A DNA stretch of 8,940 nucleotides. It comes from an uncultured Polyangiaceae bacterium (GTDB taxonomy: Bacteria; Myxococcota_A; Polyangia; Polyangiales; Houyiibacteriaceae). Shown here in pieces: positions 6,698 through 8,940 of the stretch (positions are counted from its first letter, which is position 1; each line of letters starts with the position of its first letter). Location of the stretch: assembly GCA_947258625.1 (NCBI GenBank), contig CAMYJN010000062.1, positions 1-8,940 of the forward strand. The letters are read 5' to 3'. A program made the translations under genes and the position numbers. A model generated the notes under the pieces. The model worked only from the letters and a program-made list of their open reading frames with translations, searched no databases and was not told where the DNA came from.

Positions 6698-7738
6698 CGA
6701 GTTGAGCTCGGCCATGAAGCGGAGCGTGTCCATATCCTGTGAACCGACCATCAGAGTCCCGACCGGCGAATCTTGCCAGCGCTGAAACCGATCGCGTATG
6801 CGATCTTTGGAGCCGACGAGATAGAGTGCATCGACCAACTCGTCGGGCACCGCGGCAATCGCTTCATTGCGCTTGCCGTCTAGGAACAGCGTTTGGACTT
6901 TCTCGCAGGCTTCTTCGAAACCGACGAGGCTGAGGTAGTCCTTGTAGAAGTTCTTCGTCTTCGAACCCATGCCCCCGATGTACAGCGCGAGTTGCATCTT
7001 GCAAGGCGTCATCGCGTGCGGCGGGTCGCCGATGATGACCACCACCGTAGGGGCGACGTCGAAGCTGTCCAGGCCCTTGCCGTTCCCGGCCTTTGCAAAG
7101 CCTTCGTCGAAGTTCTTCATCAGAACTTCGGGACGCTCCGGGTGCATACAGGTGAGCAAGCAGCCGTCCGCGATTTCCGCGGACATCGCTTGGGACTTTG
7201 GAGCCATCGAGCCGGTGAAGACCGGGATATCCGCCCGTGCGCGAATCATGCTTCGGAGCGGTTTGCCCTGGCCTGAAGAGCCCGGGCCGCGATACGGAAT
7301 TTGGTAGCGGACGCCGTCGAACTCGAGCGGCGCTTCGCGCGCGAAAATCTTCTTCACGATGGTGACGTACTCGCGAAGCCAGGTGAGCGATTTGTTGAAG
7401 GGTACGCCGTGCCAGCCTTCGACGACCTGCGGACCCGAAGTCCCGAGCCCCATGATGAAGCGCCCGTTCGACAGCGTGTCCATGGTCATGGCGGTCATCG
7501 CCGCGTTCGCAGGCGAGCGGCCCGGGAGCTGCATGATGGCCGTGCCCAACTTGATCCTCGAAGTCTGCGACCCGACCCAGGCAAGTGGGGTGACCGCGTC
7601 GTTGCCCCACGATTCTGCCGTCCAGATTGAGTCGTACCCAAGCCGTTCGACCTCAGAGATCTTCTCGATGTCGACGAGACCCTGCACGGTCGTGTTCAAC
7701 TGCGGGCCTGCGTATCCAAGGGTTAGGCCGAGCTTCAT
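6695..7738 (-). CDS. LLM-class F420-dependent oxidoreductase, Rv3520c-like
   Basis: This is a 347-residue luciferase-like TIM-barrel protein. It begins L-G-L-T-L-G-Y-A-G and carries W-T-A-E-S-W-G-N-D-A, K-L-G-T-A-I-M-Q-L-P-G-R-S-P, G-R-F-I-M-G-L-G-T-S-G-P and V-V-E-G-W-H-G-V-P-F. To my memory this pattern is that of the Rv3520c-type F420-dependent LLM subfamily. The closing part (L-Y-L-V-G-S-K-D-R-I-R-D-R) is also typical. The biochemical substrate of that subfamily is not established, so only 'F420-dependent oxidoreductase' is supported. The ATG at 7738 is chosen because GGGAG at 7745-7749 lies six bases upstream; an in-frame TTG at 7744 would add two residues but falls next to the ribosome site. 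It is the first gene of the operon, seven bases before npdG, so an F420H2 user and an F420 reductase would be made together with the biosynthesis enzymes. Confidence 0.92.
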   Translation of the reverse strand: MKLGLTLGYAGPQLNTTVQGLVDIEKISEVERLGYDSIWTAESWGNDAVTPLAWVGSQTSRIKLGTAIMQLPGRSPANAAMTAMTMDTLSNGRFIMGLGTSGPQVVEGWHGVPFNKSLTWLREYVTIVKKIFAREAPLEFDGVRYQIPYRGPGSSGQGKPLRSMIRARADIPVFTGSMAPKSQAMSAEIADGCLLTCMHPERPEVLMKNFDEGFAKAGNGKGLDSFDVAPTVVVIIGDPPHAMTPCKMQLALYIGGMGSKTKNFYKDYLSLVGFEEACEKVQTLFLDGKRNEAIAAVPDELVDALYLVGSKDRIRDRFQRWQDSPVGTLMVGSQDMDTLRFMAELNS

Positions 7739-7744
7739 TTGCAA

Positions 7745-7749
7745 CTCCC
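7745..7749 (-). promoter_or_regulatory. Ribosome binding site of the Rv3520c-like LLM gene
   Basis: GGGAG on the minus strand, six bases before the ATG at 7738. It decides this start over the TTG at 7744. Confidence 0.65.
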
Positions 7750-7752
7750 AAC

Positions 7753-7773
7753 AAAAGGGGCCTGTGCCCTTTT
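7753..7773. repeat. Inverted repeat in the putative 5' leader of the LLM-npdG-cofEDC operon
   Basis: AAAAGGG at 7753-7759 and CCCTTTT at 7767-7773 are perfect 7-bp arms around a 7-base loop. On the minus-strand transcript the hairpin would end three bases before the GGGAG ribosome site, so it could affect ribosome access or transcript stability. On the plus strand T7774 extends the right-hand T-run, giving the look of an intrinsic terminator, but no plus-strand gene ends here. It could also be a protein-binding palindrome. Confidence 0.4.
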
Positions 7774-7786
7774 TCGAATCGCGGGG

Positions 7787-7815
7787 ACCCTATCAGGAAG
7801 AAGAGGGCGTTTCAA
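7787..7815 (-). promoter_or_regulatory. Candidate sigma-70-type promoter of the LLM-npdG-cofEDC operon
   Basis: On the minus strand, TTGAAA (7810-7815, five of six to the -35 consensus) is followed after 17 bases by TAGGGT (7787-7792). A TG one base before the latter makes it an extended -10. Transcription would begin near 7780, giving a leader of about 40 bases. The -10 itself matches only three of six consensus bases. Confidence 0.4.
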
Positions 7816-7821
7816 TTTGAA
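7811..7821. promoter_or_regulatory. Short palindrome overlapping the -35 element (possible operator)
   Basis: TTCAA-T-TTGAA is a perfect 5-bp inverted repeat around one base. It lies across the candidate -35 hexamer of the minus-strand promoter and in the upstream region of the epimerase gene. It could bind a repressor controlling both directions, but it is short and AT-only near its centre. Confidence 0.22.
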
Positions 7822-7832
7822 GCGGGCACTGC

Positions 7833-7848
7833 CGCAGGTCAGCCTGCG
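7833..7848. repeat. Perfect inverted repeat just before the epimerase start
   Basis: CGCAGG (7833-7838), a TCAG spacer, and CCTGCG (7843-7848) form a 6-bp stem with a four-base loop that ends three bases before the ATG at 7852. It occupies the place of a Shine-Dalgarno, which is otherwise missing. It might act as an RNA hairpin or an operator. Confidence 0.35.
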
Positions 7849-7851
7849 CGG

Positions 7852-8829
7852 ATGCGCGTGCTGGTCACTGGAGCCTTCGGGCGGCTCGGTCTGAAGGGCA
7901 TCGAGCGTCTCTTGGAAGAGGGGCATTCCGTGATCGCCTTCGATGTTCCGAACCGGCGAAACCGAAAGGTTGCGCGGGGGTTCGAGGACCGGGTGCGAAT
8001 CGTGTGGGGCGACATTCGGTTTGCGGCTGACGTTGCCGCTGCAGTCGCGGATTGCGATGCGATCATTCACAATGCCGGGGTTCTGGCACCGGCCTCCGAG
8101 CTTCATCCCGACCTCGCCTACGCGGTCAACGTGGGTGGGACCAAGAACATGCTCGACGCGATGAGGCGCATGAAAGCGCCGCCGATCATCGTTTTCGCAT
8201 CGTCATTGTCCGTATGCGGCCCGCGCGTGCCGGGCGGCCCGCCACTCACTGGAGACTTCCCGGCCGTCGTAACCGACAACTACACGTCGAACAAAGCCGA
8301 GTGCGAACAACTTCTTCGCGAGTCGGGCCTTCCGCACGTGATTTTCCGAATTGGAGTATCGGTAGGCGTCAGAGCAGCCGCCGGGGATCTCTCGCCGGAC
8401 GTTTTTCGTGTGCTCTTCAGCATCGACCCGGACACGCGCCTCGAATGGGTTCATCCCGAGGACGTCGCTCTTGCGCAGGTTCGTGCGATCGAATGTCGAA
8501 GGGCGCTGGGGAAGACCTTGATGATCGGTGGTGGCGAAAGCTGCCGGCTGACGTTCGGCGAATTCTATGGCGCGATGTTCGACGCGACCGGAGTCGGTCG
8601 TTTCCCGCTCGAAGCGTACGGGAGCGGTGAGTACTATTGCGATTGGCTGGACACGGACGAGAGCCAGTCGCTCCTGGACTACCAGCGCATCAGCTTCGAT
8701 GAATTCATCGAACGATTGCGGAAAGAGTCACGGTTCACCCGGCCGCTGGCTCAGATTTTTGCACCGCTCATTCGCTGGTACATGCTGCGCTTTTCTGATG
8801 CTTGGCAAAGCAGGAACGGCCCGGCGTAG
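7852..8829 (+). CDS. Extended SDR / NAD-dependent epimerase-dehydratase family protein
   Basis: This is a 325-residue Rossmann oxidoreductase of the extended SDR (epimerase/dehydratase) family. The N-terminus is V-L-V-T-G-A-F-G-R-L-G, with the glycine motif at residues 7-13. Asp31 ends strand two (I-A-F-D), which favours NAD over NADP. G-D-I-R at 53-56 and H-N-A-G-V at 73-77 are conserved adenine- and ribose-side blocks. The catalytic set is Ser117 or Ser118 with Tyr144 and Lys148 (Y-T-S-N-K). W-V-H-P-E-D-V-A-L-A marks the late substrate-domain contact. No transmembrane segment is evident. Its substrate, whether nucleotide sugar, sterol-like or other, cannot be told. The ATG at 7852 is chosen because the fold starts right after it; the frame is open upstream to 7627 but that part is antisense to the LLM gene. 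It is divergent from the F420 operon and ends two bases before a convergent SDR stop. Confidence 0.88.
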   Translation: MRVLVTGAFGRLGLKGIERLLEEGHSVIAFDVPNRRNRKVARGFEDRVRIVWGDIRFAADVAAAVADCDAIIHNAGVLAPASELHPDLAYAVNVGGTKNMLDAMRRMKAPPIIVFASSLSVCGPRVPGGPPLTGDFPAVVTDNYTSNKAECEQLLRESGLPHVIFRIGVSVGVRAAAGDLSPDVFRVLFSIDPDTRLEWVHPEDVALAQVRAIECRRALGKTLMIGGGESCRLTFGEFYGAMFDATGVGRFPLEAYGSGEYYCDWLDTDESQSLLDYQRISFDEFIERLRKESRFTRPLAQIFAPLIRWYMLRFSDAWQSRNGPA

Positions 8830-8831
8830 GT

Positions 8832-8940
8832 TCAAGCGCGCTGGCTCGATACCGAGAGCACCTCGCCGGTCATGTACGAGCTGTAGTCGCTGGCCAAGAA
8901 GACCATGACGTTTGAAATCTCCCATGGCTCGGCGCCGCGG
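8832..8940 (-). CDS. Classical SDR oxidoreductase, C-terminal fragment
   Basis: The last 35 codons of a minus-strand gene that starts beyond the right edge. The translation ends in TGA at 8834-8832 and includes R-G-A-E-P-W-E-I-S-N-V, then V-F-L-A-S-D-Y-S-S-Y-M-T-G-E. This is the highly recognisable end of FabG-like classical SDRs (proline-glutamate helix, F-L-A-S-D, S-x-Y-M-T-G). The glycine motif and catalytic residues lie outside the window, so the cofactor and substrate are unknown. Its stop is two bases from that of the convergent epimerase gene. Confidence 0.82.
   Translation of the reverse strand, partial: RGAEPWEISNVMVFLASDYSSYMTGEVLSVSSQRA

Noticed and set aside
6864..7610. Minus-strand open frame of 248 codons in another frame of the LLM gene
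   Set aside because: It is an out-of-frame reading of the LLM gene, arginine/histidine-rich and without motifs.
7753..7774. Intrinsic terminator on the plus strand (GC stem followed by T-run)
   Set aside because: No plus-strand gene ends upstream, most of the T-run is part of the stem, and the site lies between divergent genes. A leader hairpin or operator fits better.
7627..7851. Upstream extension of the epimerase gene to 7627
   Set aside because: It runs antisense to the LLM gene and through the divergent promoter region, and the Rossmann fold begins exactly at the ATG at 7852.

Overview
The window is a compact coenzyme F420 locus: a complete set of core F420 biosynthesis genes (cofG, cofH, cofC, cofD, cofE), an F420-NADP oxidoreductase gene (npdG), and two genes for luciferase-like (LLM) proteins of the kind that use F420. 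The DNA is GC-rich (about 60 percent by eye) and tightly packed. The organism cannot be fixed from the sequence. The architecture (separate cofG and cofH rather than a fused fbiC, and a stand-alone cofE rather than the two-domain fbiB) argues against a typical mycobacterium or other actinobacterium. My best guess is an uncultured non-actinobacterial lineage, such as one of the deltaproteobacteria-like, Binatota-like or Tectomicrobia-like groups. That is inference only.

Layout. Positions 1-3697 run on the plus strand: the 3' end of an LLM oxidoreductase, cofG, cofH and a short-chain dehydrogenase (SDR). The first three touch or overlap by 1-4 bases; a 40-base gap precedes the SDR. Positions 3694-7738 run on the minus strand. 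In transcription order they are an Rv3520c-like LLM oxidoreductase, npdG, cofE, cofD and cofC, joined by one 7-base gap and three successive 4-base start/stop overlaps (GTGA, ATGA, ATGA). The two runs converge at a shared CTAG at 3694-3697, where the stop codons of the SDR and cofC overlap. A 113-base divergent intergenic region (7739-7851) carries a plausible promoter for the minus-strand operon plus several inverted repeats. It is followed by a plus-strand extended SDR/epimerase gene (7852-8829) and, on the minus strand, the last 35 codons of another SDR (8832-8940). No stretch longer than 113 bases lacks a gene.

How the genes work together. CofG and CofH are radical SAM enzymes that make the deazaflavin Fo from tyrosine and the ribityl-diaminouracil intermediate of riboflavin synthesis. 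CofC activates a three-carbon phosphoacid with GTP, CofD transfers it to Fo to give F420-0 (or dehydro-F420-0), and CofE adds the glutamate tail. NpdG exchanges hydride between NADP(H) and F420, and the LLM proteins are candidate consumers of F420H2. Making, charging and using the cofactor therefore appear to be co-expressed. The nature of the CofC substrate is open: no FbiB-type flavin reductase domain, which a phosphoenolpyruvate route would need, is present in the window.

I see no RNA genes, CRISPR arrays, insertion sequences or phage genes. The main points for follow-up are the convergent split-operon architecture, the missing dehydro-F420-0 reductase, the SDR of unknown role next to cofH, and the promoter/hairpin region ahead of the LLM-npdG-cofEDC operon.
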